This document shows, piece by piece, positions 1-6,904 of a DNA stretch of 14,186 bases. The translations under genes were made by a program, and so were the position numbers. Within the stretch, counting starts at the first letter, position 1. Each line of letters starts with the position of its first letter. Origin of the DNA: an uncultured Eubacteriaceae bacterium (GTDB lineage: Bacteria; Bacillota; Clostridia; Oscillospirales; Acutalibacteraceae); NCBI GenBank assembly GCA_937905915.1, contig CALCVR010000204.1:1-14186 (forward strand), read 5' to 3'. Under the pieces are notes generated by a model that was not told the origin of the DNA, did not search any database, and saw nothing but the letters and a program-made list of their open reading frames with translations.

Positions 1-7
1 AAAAATG

Positions 8-49
8 AAAAGACGCTTTGTAAATATATGTGTTTACAAAGCGTCTTTT
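8..49. terminator. Bidirectional intrinsic terminator
   Basis: A perfect 17-base inverted repeat (AAAAGACGCTTTGTAAA at 8-24 and its complement at 33-49) encloses an 8-base loop. A runs flank the left arm and T runs the right arm, so it can end transcription in both directions. It lies 38 bases beyond the stop codon of the minus-strand DUF4363 gene and probably also ends whatever plus-strand gene precedes the window. Confidence 0.9.
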
Positions 50-86
50 TTGGATCTGTTCTAGGGTAGTGGGCATTTGTATTCAC

Positions 87-467
87 TTATAAAATATTTT
101 CAAGAGAAGGCACCTCCGCCTTCCAAATTTCTGTAAGTGCCACAAGGCAAGTGGAGCAATCATTTAAAAAATCATCTAGTTGTTCCTCTTCTAGATGGGA
201 AATCATACCATGAATGCTAAACACTACGTGATCCATTTGATCATGGCGGATCATGATGGAGAGAATGGTATCGCTTTTCTCCCACTGGGACTTAAGTTCT
301 TGAGAAAATTCCATGGCTTTTTGCATCTCTCCATTTAAGGCGGCATCCCGGGCTTCACCAATGGTTTCAATTAATTCACTGGTTTGTTTATGAACAACAG
401 AGATTCCAATTCCGCCAAGCACTAAGATGGCCAGCAAAAGAGCGATAGCAGTCCAAATGCGTTTCAT
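87..467 (-). CDS. DUF4363 family membrane-anchored protein
   Basis: A 126-residue protein. It has a short basic N-terminus, one hydrophobic segment at about residues 5-25, and then a soluble, charged, mostly helical domain (residues 27-126). This fits the DUF4363 family, small single-pass proteins of spore-forming Clostridia that often follow a DUF421 gene. No catalytic motif is visible and the biochemical role is unknown. The start is the ATG at 465-467, which overlaps the stop of the upstream DUF421 gene (ATGA) and follows a good AAAGGAG site inside that gene, so the two are translationally coupled. The C-terminal domain probably lies on the outer face of the membrane; that is inferred from the single anchor and the positive N-terminus. 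The family call rests on size, topology and neighbourhood. Confidence 0.75.
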   Translation of the reverse strand: MKRIWTAIALLLAILVLGGIGISVVHKQTSELIETIGEARDAALNGEMQKAMEFSQELKSQWEKSDTILSIMIRHDQMDHVVFSIHGMISHLEEEQLDDFLNDCSTCLVALTEIWKAEVPSLENIL

Positions 468-1141
468 GCTCGTGGCTCCTTTAGGATAATTTGATGATTG
501 CGGGATTTATCGGCTGTCATAAGAAAAACATCTTTGGCTTGTACTTTTTGTTTGCGCAGGATAGAATCCAACCAACCTTCGTCCAAACCGCAAACAGCCA
601 AAGCGGATTTGTGAATTTGGCCGTCGCTGATAATAAGCATAGGAAGCCCGTCGTTGGGCTGAGGAATTTTAAGCATACCGGCTGTAGTGGGCATCTGATC
701 GGGTTTTGGAAGAATACTCAGTTTCCCATTTGTCTCCACAATGGCGTATTCTACGTCTTCAATGCGGAAGATATTCATTTGGCGAAGATCCTCCATAAGG
801 TCCTCAATGGTAAAACGGACCCGCTTCATTTGGCGTTGAAGGATTTTACCTTCCCGAATGATAATGACGGGTTTCCCGCTGACCAGGGAACGCAGCTTAT
901 CGCTTTTGAGCATCAGAGCAGAAATGATAAGCTCTAAAGCTACTAGTGTAAAAATAGGGATCAGCCCGCTGATCAGAGGAATGCCGTTTTCCTGCATGGG
1001 AACGGCCGCAATGTCTGAGATCAAAAGAGTGACCACCAATTCAGAAGGCTGTAATTCACCGATTTGCCGGTTGCCCATCAACCGAAGCCCTAACACAACG
1101 AATATGTAGAGCAGGATGGTACGGATAAAATAAATAAACAC
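464..1141 (-). CDS. yetF: DUF421 domain membrane protein (YetF/YdfS type)
   Basis: A 225-residue protein. Three hydrophobic segments (about residues 3-22, 34-50 and 55-78) are followed by a soluble domain of about 145 residues. The stretch LMGNRQIGELQPSELVVTLL, with the following acidic ISDIAAVPM, is the family's conserved core between the first two membrane segments. The second half holds the DUF421 domain proper (IIIREGKI, then a helix like the family's LRQMNIFRIEDVEYAIVE). Bacillus homologues are spore inner-membrane proteins that influence spore properties, and DUF421 genes often sit beside spoVA genes. The start is GTG at 1139-1141, with a modest GGTGAT site at 1147-1152. A perfect sigma-G-type promoter lies just upstream, so expression is probably in the forespore. 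It is cotranscribed with DUF4363 and divergent from the germinant-receptor operon. The molecular function is unknown. Other DUF421 paralogues (YrbG, YkjA) cannot be excluded by eye. Confidence 0.85.
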   Translation of the reverse strand: MFIYFIRTILLYIFVVLGLRLMGNRQIGELQPSELVVTLLISDIAAVPMQENGIPLISGLIPIFTLVALELIISALMLKSDKLRSLVSGKPVIIIREGKILQRQMKRVRFTIEDLMEDLRQMNIFRIEDVEYAIVETNGKLSILPKPDQMPTTAGMLKIPQPNDGLPMLIISDGQIHKSALAVCGLDEGWLDSILRKQKVQAKDVFLMTADKSRNHQIILKEPRA

Positions 1142-1157
1142 ACTGCATCACCGTTTT

Positions 1158-1187
1158 TAGTATGGCGCAGACAGAAAAAGTTTATAC
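1158..1187 (-). promoter_or_regulatory. Candidate sigma-G promoter for the yetF/DUF4363 operon
   Basis: Read on the minus strand: GTATA (1187-1183), exactly 18 bases, then CATACTA (1164-1158). This matches every position of the Bacillus sigma-G consensus G-H-A-T-R, 18 bases, C-A-T-X-M-T-A. Predicted transcription would begin near 1151, leaving a very short leader of about 10 bases before the GTG start at 1141. That short leader is the one reservation. Confidence 0.65.
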
Positions 1188-1225
1188 CCATGGACCTGGA
1201 AAAAGACAAAATACAGGCACTTTAG

Positions 1226-1255
1226 GAATATTTTAGTAGGCAAGGGAGCATACCA
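1226..1255 (+). promoter_or_regulatory. Candidate sigma-G promoter for the germinant-receptor operon
   Basis: GAATA (1226-1230), an 18-base spacer, and CATACCA (1249-1255). This fits the sigma-G consensus with one mismatch (C for T at the sixth position of the -10). Transcription would start near 1262, about 25 bases before the gerKA start. Bacillus gerA, gerB and gerK operons are known sigma-G targets, which makes the match credible. Confidence 0.6.
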
Positions 1256-1286
1256 ATAGCAATGATACAGCGGGGAGGAAGAGGGT

Positions 1287-2828
1287 ATGTTTCAATTTAT
1301 TCGGTCTAAAATCCGAGCCTTTCTCAGCCAAGGACAGGCATCACAAGACCAGCCGCAATCCCAGGTTATTGAAAGTTCTCTTTTGGAAAATCTAGTTTAT
1401 CTGAGAGGACAATTTAAAAACACGCTGGAACTTGTGGTGCGCGAGATGGAGATCGGTGGACATAAAGCAGCCTTTGTCATGCTGGAAGGACAGGTCAACA
1501 AACAAGTGTTGGCACAGGCGGTGGTCAATCCTTTAACGGAAGAGACACCGGATATCGACGATGTCAAAGAGCTGGAACAGTTCATCATCCAACAGATGAT
1601 GGGAACGGTAGATCAGCTGCAAATCAGCAATATGAAAGATGTGATGAAGCTCCTGATGTCGGGCTTTGCCATCTTTCTGCTGGACGGCATTGACCACGCT
1701 ACGGCCTTCGGGCTTCAGGGATTTTCCTTCCGGTCCATATCGCAGCCGGGCAGTGAAATGTCGCTGCGAGGATCCCAGGAGAGCTTTGTAGAAGCCTTGC
1801 GCATTAATGTGTCCATGATCCGGCGGCGGATCAAAAGCCCAACCTTAAAGTTTGAAGTCATGAACCTAGGGACCCATACTCAAACAGAAGTGTGTATGTG
1901 TTATGTAGAGGATAAAGTATCGCCGCAACTTTTGCGGGAGGTGCGCAATAAACTACAAAAGGTAAATTTGGACTCTGTATTGGCCGACGGTTATTTGACG
2001 CCCTTTTTGGAGGACAAGCCCCTTTCCCTTTTTTCTGAAATTGGATACACCGAACGTCCCGATACCCTCTGTGGGAAAATCTTAGAAGGCCGCATTGGCG
2101 TTTTAGTGGATGGCACTCCTTTTGTTATCCTGGTGCCCTACTTATTTATAGAGCACTTCCAAAGCATGGATGATTACGCCCAACGTCCGTATTATACCAC
2201 CGTCATGAGATGGCTCAAATATGGGGCCTTTATTTTGGCCATTTTGTTACCGGGGATTTACGTGGCAGTGGGAAGCTTTCATCAAGAACTTCTTCCCCCT
2301 AATCTGTTGTTTGAATTGGCCAAAGCCGAAGCGTCCACACCGTTGCCCCTCATGTGGGAGGCGCTGATGGTGCATATCGTATTTGAAATCATCCGGGAAG
2401 CCGGTTTGCGTCTGCCCAAAGCGGTGGGACAAACCATCGGCATCGTAGGGGCCATTATCATCGGGGACGCCGCTGTATCGGCGGGACTTATCGGTGCGCC
2501 GATGGTTATTGTGGTCAGCCTGACGGCCATTACTTCCTTTGTTATTCCAAGCTTATACGAGCCGATTTCCATTTTGCGTCTTATTTTTGTCATTGTAGGC
2601 GGTACGCTGGGATTGTACGGCGTATTGCTGGTGACGGCTATGGTACTGTGTAACATCTGTGCCAAAAGCACCTTCCAAGTGCCCTATACAGCGCCGGTAT
2701 CTCCTTTCCGTTTTCGCGATATGAAGGATGTCGTCATCCGGGTGGGATGGAAACACATGGGAGGCAGGGACGCCTTAATTCAAAATATGCCGGGGGCCAC
2801 TGTGGAACCATCCAAAAACAATCCGTGA
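1287..2828 (+). CDS. gerKA: GerA-family spore germination protein (A subunit)
   Basis: A 513-residue A subunit of a GerA-type germinant receptor, the spore inner-membrane complex that senses nutrients and acts as a ligand-gated ion channel. The N-terminal soluble domain (about 1-305) carries the family signature around residues 159-182 (SLRGSQESFVEALRINVSMI) and RIKSPTLKFE. The membrane domain begins at RPYYTTVMRWLKYGAFILAI (about 300-320). It includes the conserved re-entrant region EIIREAGLRLPKAVGQTIGI and GDAAVSAGLIGAPMVIVV (about 367-410), then further segments to residue 455. The length is normal for the family. The start ATG has a GGGGAGGAAG site 8-14 bases upstream, and the gene is preceded by a sigma-G-like promoter. 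It is first in a three-gene operon with the B subunit 22 bases downstream. Family assignment is firm. The paralogue letter (K rather than A or B) is nominal, and the germinant cannot be predicted. Confidence 0.95.
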   Translation: MFQFIRSKIRAFLSQGQASQDQPQSQVIESSLLENLVYLRGQFKNTLELVVREMEIGGHKAAFVMLEGQVNKQVLAQAVVNPLTEETPDIDDVKELEQFIIQQMMGTVDQLQISNMKDVMKLLMSGFAIFLLDGIDHATAFGLQGFSFRSISQPGSEMSLRGSQESFVEALRINVSMIRRRIKSPTLKFEVMNLGTHTQTEVCMCYVEDKVSPQLLREVRNKLQKVNLDSVLADGYLTPFLEDKPLSLFSEIGYTERPDTLCGKILEGRIGVLVDGTPFVILVPYLFIEHFQSMDDYAQRPYYTTVMRWLKYGAFILAILLPGIYVAVGSFHQELLPPNLLFELAKAEASTPLPLMWEALMVHIVFEIIREAGLRLPKAVGQTIGIVGAIIIGDAAVSAGLIGAPMVIVVSLTAITSFVIPSLYEPISILRLIFVIVGGTLGLYGVLLVTAMVLCNICAKSTFQVPYTAPVSPFRFRDMKDVVIRVGWKHMGGRDALIQNMPGATVEPSKNNP

Positions 2829-2850
2829 CATCGCGGGAAAGGAGACCTGT

Positions 2851-3945
2851 ATGAACCGGTATAAGATCAGCGTCAGCCAATTGTTTTTTATGTTGTTTGT
2901 CAGCCGCTTGGTGTTGTCCTTGACTTACTTGGTGGGAAGCAATGAGCGGGTTATGGGAAGCGATTATCTGTTTGTCGTGGCCTTTCAGATTGTGACCAAT
3001 TTTCTTTTAGTCATCCCGGCCTTTTTAATGATGCGCAGGTATCCAGGGCAAAACGTCATAGAAGCATCCCAAACGGCGTGGGGAAAAGGCGGCGCCGTGG
3101 TAGCGGTGCTATACGGACTTTTTTTCCTGGTGGAATGCATCCACAGCGTAGGGGATTTTGGATTTTTTGCATCTACCACCATGACATCCAATCTATCCTC
3201 TTTTTGGTTTTCAGTTTTAATCCTGGTGGCAGCGTCTTACGCTGCCACACTGGGGCTGGAGGCTTTGGCCAGGACGTCGGCCATCCTGGCAGTGGTTATT
3301 TTTTTATCGGTGCTGTACGTCATCCTATCAGTGACGCCGGCCATTGATCCACTCTCCATGCGTCCCTTTTTCGAAGCAAAGGCAGGACAATTTGCCAAAG
3401 GGATCTTCCAGACCATCTCTCAGAATCCGGAACTGGTCTTTTTGCTGATGCTGGTTCCATTTGCCAAAGGCAAGGCCAAAAAGGGATTTGTGGTATGGAA
3501 TATCGTAACGGTAGGGAGCATTTTATCCATCGACACCATTGGACGGTTGGTGCTGGGAAACGCTTATTATACCACCACCTTCCCTTTTTACACGACGGCA
3601 ACTGTCACCGCCACCGGGATGGCTCAACGTTCCGATGCCCTTACCGCCGCTATTTGGGCAGGAGGCGCCTTTGTAAAGGCGGCGCTTATGCTGTGCCTTC
3701 TGGCTCTTGCGTTAGAACGCATTACCCATGGGAAATACCGCAAAACCATCATTTGGAGCGGAGCGGCATTGGTAGCCATTGTCAGCCCGTGGTTTAGCCA
3801 CAATCTACAGGATTTAATCGATATGGGAATGTATCCCATTGAATCGGGTATTGTATTGATCCTATGTGCAGTTATCCCGCTTTGCCTTTGGATTGCGGGA
3901 CGCCGTCGAACAAAAGGGGGGCAAACGACATGCAAAAATTCGTAA
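2851..3945 (+). CDS. gerKB: GerAB/GerKB-type spore germination permease (B subunit)
   Basis: A 364-residue, highly hydrophobic protein with about ten predicted membrane segments, of the spore_permease family within the amino acid-polyamine-organocation transporter fold. Known B subunits bind the germinant amino acid within the membrane. The N-terminus KISVSQLFFMLFVSRLVLSL is typical, with a polar break in the first helix. The conserved SQNPELVFLLMLVPF lies about two-fifths of the way from the C-terminus. The protein ends in a basic cytoplasmic tail (GRRRTKGG). The start ATG follows AAAGGAG at 7 bases spacing. The 3' end overlaps the C-subunit gene by 16 bases, which suggests coupled translation. 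No truncation or missing segment is evident. Confidence 0.93.
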   Translation: MNRYKISVSQLFFMLFVSRLVLSLTYLVGSNERVMGSDYLFVVAFQIVTNFLLVIPAFLMMRRYPGQNVIEASQTAWGKGGAVVAVLYGLFFLVECIHSVGDFGFFASTTMTSNLSSFWFSVLILVAASYAATLGLEALARTSAILAVVIFLSVLYVILSVTPAIDPLSMRPFFEAKAGQFAKGIFQTISQNPELVFLLMLVPFAKGKAKKGFVVWNIVTVGSILSIDTIGRLVLGNAYYTTTFPFYTTATVTATGMAQRSDALTAAIWAGGAFVKAALMLCLLALALERITHGKYRKTIIWSGAALVAIVSPWFSHNLQDLIDMGMYPIESGIVLILCAVIPLCLWIAGRRRTKGGQTTCKNS

Positions 3946-5096
3946 AGGTGTGGACGGCCGGGACATTAACGGCCGTCATGCTGCTGTGCGCATCCTGTGG
4001 AAGCTCTCCCATCGCCAAAACATTGTTTGTGCAAGCGATAGGCGTGGATCAAAAGGACGATGGTTTTGCAGTGGCAGTGCAAGCCTTTGACCCTAGCCAG
4101 GGCGGAGGGGGAGAAGAGGGGGCCAACGTCTCCACCACTTTTATTGAATCCGAGGGGGAGACGGTGCTCAGCGGTTTTAACAACATGACCCGTCAAGTGG
4201 GACGGCGTCCCTTTTACGCCCAGAATAGGGTGATCATTTTAGGGGAGGACCTCTCAAAATCCGGTATTTTGAACGTGATGGACGTCTTCAGCCGCAGCAA
4301 GGATTCCCGCCCAATGATTGATATTTTTGTCTCCCACGGAGAAGCTGTAGAAGCGGTGGGCAGCAAAATGGAAGACAGCGTCAATCCCGCTGAAAAGATG
4401 CAGCTTTTGGTGGAAGGGGGACAGTCCAACGGCGCCATGCCGAGGGTGCAGGTGCTGGATGTCCAAAAAGCCCTACTGGACCCTTATACCGACCTTCTGC
4501 TGCCGGCGGTGCGGATGGAACAATCCCAAGGGGAGGAAGATAGCCAAGATATGATAATGGATAGCACCGCCTTGTTTCAGAATGATACCTTGGTAGACTA
4601 TCTGGATATGGAAGAGACGCGAGGGGTCTTGTGGATCAACGGCCAGGTAAAAGATGGGCTTGTATCGTTTTCCACCGAGGATTTAGGGAATGTAACCCTT
4701 GCGGTACAGGAAAGCGATTCAAAAATCGACGTCCAGGGGACAGAGGACGGCCCGGTATTTTCCATCGCCGTAACGGCTAAGGCCAATATCCAAGAGATCA
4801 ACTTAACCAGCACCTTCTATTTGGACGACGGCCAGATAGACAAATTGGAACAGGGCTTTGCCGAAAAGGTATCGGGACAAATGGAGCTTGCCATCAACAA
4901 AGTCCTGAGGGAAAAACAATGCGACGTTTTCCAGTTTGCAAGGCTTCTCATGCACAAGGATACCGACTATTGGCAGACCATCCAAGACGATTGGCGGGAA
5001 CAATTGAGCAAAGCTAAGGTGAAGATCAACGTCCAATGTGAAATTGAACGGATGGGAAAACTCTCCAACATTCAGGAGGAAGAGCCGTACAATTGA
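3930..5096 (+). CDS. gerKC: GerAC/GerKC-type spore germination lipoprotein (C subunit)
   Basis: A 388-residue lipoprotein subunit of the germinant receptor. The start is set at the ATG at 3930, 9 bases after a GGGGGG site. An upstream in-frame ATG at 3864 would place 22 non-signal residues in front and is less likely. The N-terminus has a basic start, a hydrophobic core and CASC, with Cys23 as the lipidation site. The -3 residue is Cys rather than the usual Leu, so the lipobox is slightly atypical. The mature protein begins GSSPIAKTLFVQAIGVDQKD, matching the family's IxxxGIDxxxx strand, then EGETVLSGFNNMTRQVGRRP and NRVIILGEDLSKSGI (domain 1). The Spore_GerAC domain occupies the C-terminal half, ending near a characteristic DYWQTIQDDWREQLSKAKVKI. 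The gene is last in the operon, with a terminator 23 bases after its stop. Confidence 0.93.
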   Translation: MQKFVKVWTAGTLTAVMLLCASCGSSPIAKTLFVQAIGVDQKDDGFAVAVQAFDPSQGGGGEEGANVSTTFIESEGETVLSGFNNMTRQVGRRPFYAQNRVIILGEDLSKSGILNVMDVFSRSKDSRPMIDIFVSHGEAVEAVGSKMEDSVNPAEKMQLLVEGGQSNGAMPRVQVLDVQKALLDPYTDLLLPAVRMEQSQGEEDSQDMIMDSTALFQNDTLVDYLDMEETRGVLWINGQVKDGLVSFSTEDLGNVTLAVQESDSKIDVQGTEDGPVFSIAVTAKANIQEINLTSTFYLDDGQIDKLEQGFAEKVSGQMELAINKVLREKQCDVFQFARLLMHKDTDYWQTIQDDWREQLSKAKVKINVQCEIERMGKLSNIQEEEPYN

Positions 5097-5119
5097 TAGG
5101 TTTGATCCCGAAAAGAAAA

Positions 5120-5170
5120 CAGCGCGTCGTCCTGCGACATGGAGAGTCACAGGAGACGCGCTGCTTTTTT
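5120..5170 (+). terminator. Intrinsic terminator of the germinant-receptor operon
   Basis: CAGCGCGTC (5120-5128) pairs with GACGCGCTG (5155-5163). Inside, TCCTG (5130-5134) pairs with CAGGA (5150-5154) with one bulged G, and GAC/GTC extends the stem toward the loop. A C and six Ts follow (5164-5170). It starts 23 bases after the gerKC stop codon. Confidence 0.9.
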
Positions 5171-5186
5171 ACACTGTCACTAATGG

Positions 5187-5208
5187 AAAAAGCGCCTCCG
5201 TCCGGAGG
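5187..5208 (-). terminator. Possible terminator of the phospholipase gene
   Basis: On the minus strand, a short GC-rich hairpin (CCTCC at 5195-5199 with GGAGG at 5204-5208, 4-base loop) is followed by GCGCT and a run of five Ts (5191-5187). The stem is short, but position (29 bases past the stop codon at 5237) and orientation are right for ending the patatin gene. Confidence 0.45.
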
Positions 5209-5236
5209 GGGGACGGGAAGGTGAAAAGGAGAAAAG

Positions 5237-6124
5237 TTACGCCAATCGGGCGGTGGGATTCTGAAGCCCCAGCAGACGGCTCAACTGGGGAAGCGTTTCT
5301 TTCGCCGCCTGGTATCCCCGCTGAATGCATTGGGGAATACTCTCCAGATCCAAAAGGGAGACGTCCTCAATGCCGGGATGAATGAGCACGGCGTTTTGTC
5401 CCCTGAGATTGCACTTGGTGATCTCGTAGGACATAATATTGACGGTCTGAGCCGCAATTTCAAAAGCATTGTCAATGGCGCACTGGCATTGTCCCGCATA
5501 CCCCAAGTTGAAGCCGTTGAGGACCTCCATAGGAAGGTTATCCTTGATGCCGCCGTCACACAAAAGGTGATTCTCAAAGCAGACGGGGCGGAAAATGGCC
5601 GGGAAGGCGATGCTGGCGCGGACGGCAAACCAGGGGCTAACGCTGTCCACATAGCGGATATCTGGATTTTTAGGGAAACGGGAAGCATCCGATACAAACA
5701 TCACCGTGCGGGAGGTGTTGATATCCACCGCCGGCATAGCCAAAGGGATGCGCGCCCCACGCAGGGTAGAAAATCCCTTGGCCTCGCAGAGGGAGCGGAT
5801 GGTGTCTGTGATTTTATCGCCTTTGATGAACCCGGTCAAACGAAAGGGTTTGCCGAAAACCTGACGGATAGGGGCGCGGATGATACCGCAGTAATCGGGG
5901 TCGATGATGCGGGGACTGCGGCCGTCACAGCCGCTGAACCGGCGGAAGATGTCGCCGATTTGGTCGGGGGTGTAGCCGGCGGCGTAAAGGATAGCCACCA
6001 GACTGCCGGAACTGGTACCGGAAATCCATCCGATTTCATAGCCGGATTTCTCCAGGGCTTTGAGTACGCCGATATGCGCCGCGCCGCGGACGCCCCCTCC
6101 CGATAAAGCAATCCCAATTTTCAT
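5237..6124 (-). CDS. Patatin-like phospholipase family protein
   Basis: A 295-residue cytoplasmic acyl hydrolase of the patatin/RssA group. The glycine-rich oxyanion loop is at residues 9-14 (GGGVRG), the nucleophile elbow GTSSG at 36-40 (Ser38), and the catalytic-dyad aspartate in DGG at 190-192, so the Ser-Asp dyad is complete. The family hydrolyses fatty acyl esters of lipids; the substrate here is unknown. The start chosen is the ATG at 6124, 6 bases after AAGGAGG. An in-frame GTG at 6142 would put that site inside the gene. There is no signal peptide. The gene runs convergent with the germination operon and downstream of the SLOG gene, with a 68-base gap. A sigma-K-like promoter motif lies just upstream, which hints at mother-cell expression; this is inference. 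The C-terminal tail (about 275-295) is not conserved in appearance. Confidence 0.9.
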   Translation of the reverse strand: MKIGIALSGGGVRGAAHIGVLKALEKSGYEIGWISGTSSGSLVAILYAAGYTPDQIGDIFRRFSGCDGRSPRIIDPDYCGIIRAPIRQVFGKPFRLTGFIKGDKITDTIRSLCEAKGFSTLRGARIPLAMPAVDINTSRTVMFVSDASRFPKNPDIRYVDSVSPWFAVRASIAFPAIFRPVCFENHLLCDGGIKDNLPMEVLNGFNLGYAGQCQCAIDNAFEIAAQTVNIMSYEITKCNLRGQNAVLIHPGIEDVSLLDLESIPQCIQRGYQAAKETLPQLSRLLGLQNPTARLA

Positions 6125-6146
6125 AGCGATCCTCCTTCTCACGGTT

Positions 6147-6174
6147 TATCCTATGAGAGAAGAGGAAAAAAGGT
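6147..6174 (-). promoter_or_regulatory. Candidate sigma-K-like promoter for the phospholipase gene
   Basis: On the minus strand, AC (6174-6173), 17 bases, then CATAGGATA (6155-6147). This fits the Bacillus sigma-K pattern AC, 16-17 bases, CATA-NNN-TA at every fixed position. The predicted leader is about 16 bases and contains the AAGGAGG site. Only eight bases are specified, so a chance match is quite possible. Confidence 0.35.
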
Positions 6175-6192
6175 GACGAAAAAAGCGGCGGC

Positions 6193-6654
6193 TTAGACCA
6201 TGCGGAAGGAATAGGTTGGCAGGGAACCTAAATTAATGAGTTTTAAGGATTTTTGCCTGGCATATTGGTAAGTTTTGGCGGCGCCGCCCCGGTCGTGGTT
6301 GACGTAACAGATGGCGAGGGAGGCATTGTCAACCAGGTATTGGTTCCTCTTTGGAATGACCGACTTAAAATCCCATTGCCCTAATTCTCTAGGATAGAGG
6401 ATGTGGTCGAAATAGGACGGCTCCAAAACCGAAAAGGACGGATACGGAATGACCAAACTGCTTTGGACGGCGGGATAATCCCGCTTTAAGGAAGCGACGC
6501 ATCGGGCGCAGATCCAATCGAACTGCCCCATTCCCCCGCAGAGGAATCTGGTGGTACCGTCCCAGATTTGCTTTTCGATTTCATGGCGGACCCGGCGCTG
6601 ATCCAGGTCAGGGCAGGACCTGTGACCGATGAATACTGCCGTTTTGATTTTCAT
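6193..6654 (-). CDS. SLOG family protein (YpsA/DUF1273-like)
   Basis: A 153-residue protein with the small Rossmann-like fold of the SLOG superfamily, proposed to bind nucleotides or nucleotide-derived ligands. The N-terminal strand-turn TAVFIGHRSCPD (residues 5-16) and the glycine turn FLCGGMGQFDWICA (about 37-50) resemble the conserved ligand-binding motifs of DUF1273/YpsA. A later strand with an asparagine, LVDNASLAICYVNHDRGGAA, matches the family's third conserved block, which ends in a glycine-rich turn. The start is the ATG at 6654, 6 bases after AAGGTG; the GTG at 6663 overlaps that site. It is divergent from an XRE-type regulator across an AT-rich spacer and has its own sigma-A promoter. 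The precise function is unknown; YpsA has been linked to cell division in other Firmicutes, but this protein is shorter. Confidence 0.75.
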   Translation of the reverse strand: MKIKTAVFIGHRSCPDLDQRRVRHEIEKQIWDGTTRFLCGGMGQFDWICARCVASLKRDYPAVQSSLVIPYPSFSVLEPSYFDHILYPRELGQWDFKSVIPKRNQYLVDNASLAICYVNHDRGGAAKTYQYARQKSLKLINLGSLPTYSFRMV

Positions 6655-6732
6655 TGTTATCACCTTGAGTTTTGGCCTTTGATTAGTTTAGTTAATGCAT
6701 TATTTTAACATACAAAAATCTAGCTACATTCG

Positions 6733-6762
6733 ATTATAGCATTATAATATAATTTAAATCAA
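6733..6762 (-). promoter_or_regulatory. Sigma-A promoter for the SLOG gene
   Basis: On the minus strand, TTGATT (6762-6757), an 18-base spacer, then a perfect TATAAT (6738-6733). Transcription would begin near 6726, giving a leader of about 70 bases. The surrounding stretch (about 6690-6850) is very AT-rich, so other -10-like strings exist, but this pair has the best spacing. Confidence 0.55.
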
Positions 6763-6844
6763 GGGAAAAACTAAAATTTGAATCATATTATGATGCACTC
6801 GAATTATTTAAGATGTTATCATTTTATTTATAATAGGAGGTGGT

Positions 6845-6904
6845 ATGATCTTGGATAAAGAGTATATGGAAGAAAACGATATTATTGTTCAGGAGTTTTG
6901 CTGA
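6845..6904 (+). other. Out-of-frame N-terminal segment of the XRE regulator gene
   Basis: A good AGGAGGT site (6835-6841) precedes an ATG at 6845 that opens a reading frame of only 19 codons, ending at TGA 6902-6904. Its peptide (start MILDKEYMEENDIIVQEF) is exactly the kind of N-terminus expected for the XRE-type protein encoded one frame over. Skipping one T in the TTTT at 6896-6899 joins the two into a continuous 113-residue protein reading ...IIVQEFAELRIKK... Alternative starts at TTG 6851 and ATG 6866 lie in the same short frame. Confidence 0.65.

Noticed and set aside
491..937. 148-codon plus-strand frame opposite yetF
   Set aside because: No ribosome binding site or domain; the minus-strand DUF421 frame is clearly the gene.
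5330..6106. 258-codon open frame on the plus strand, opposite the phospholipase gene
   Set aside because: Its translation is low-complexity, rich in Gly, Ala and Asp, and without family motifs. The minus-strand patatin has an intact catalytic dyad.
6829..6834. TATAAT as the promoter -10 of the XRE regulator
   Set aside because: Transcription would begin after the ribosome binding site at 6835-6841, and no proper -35 is present. No convincing promoter for this gene was identified in the AT-rich spacer.
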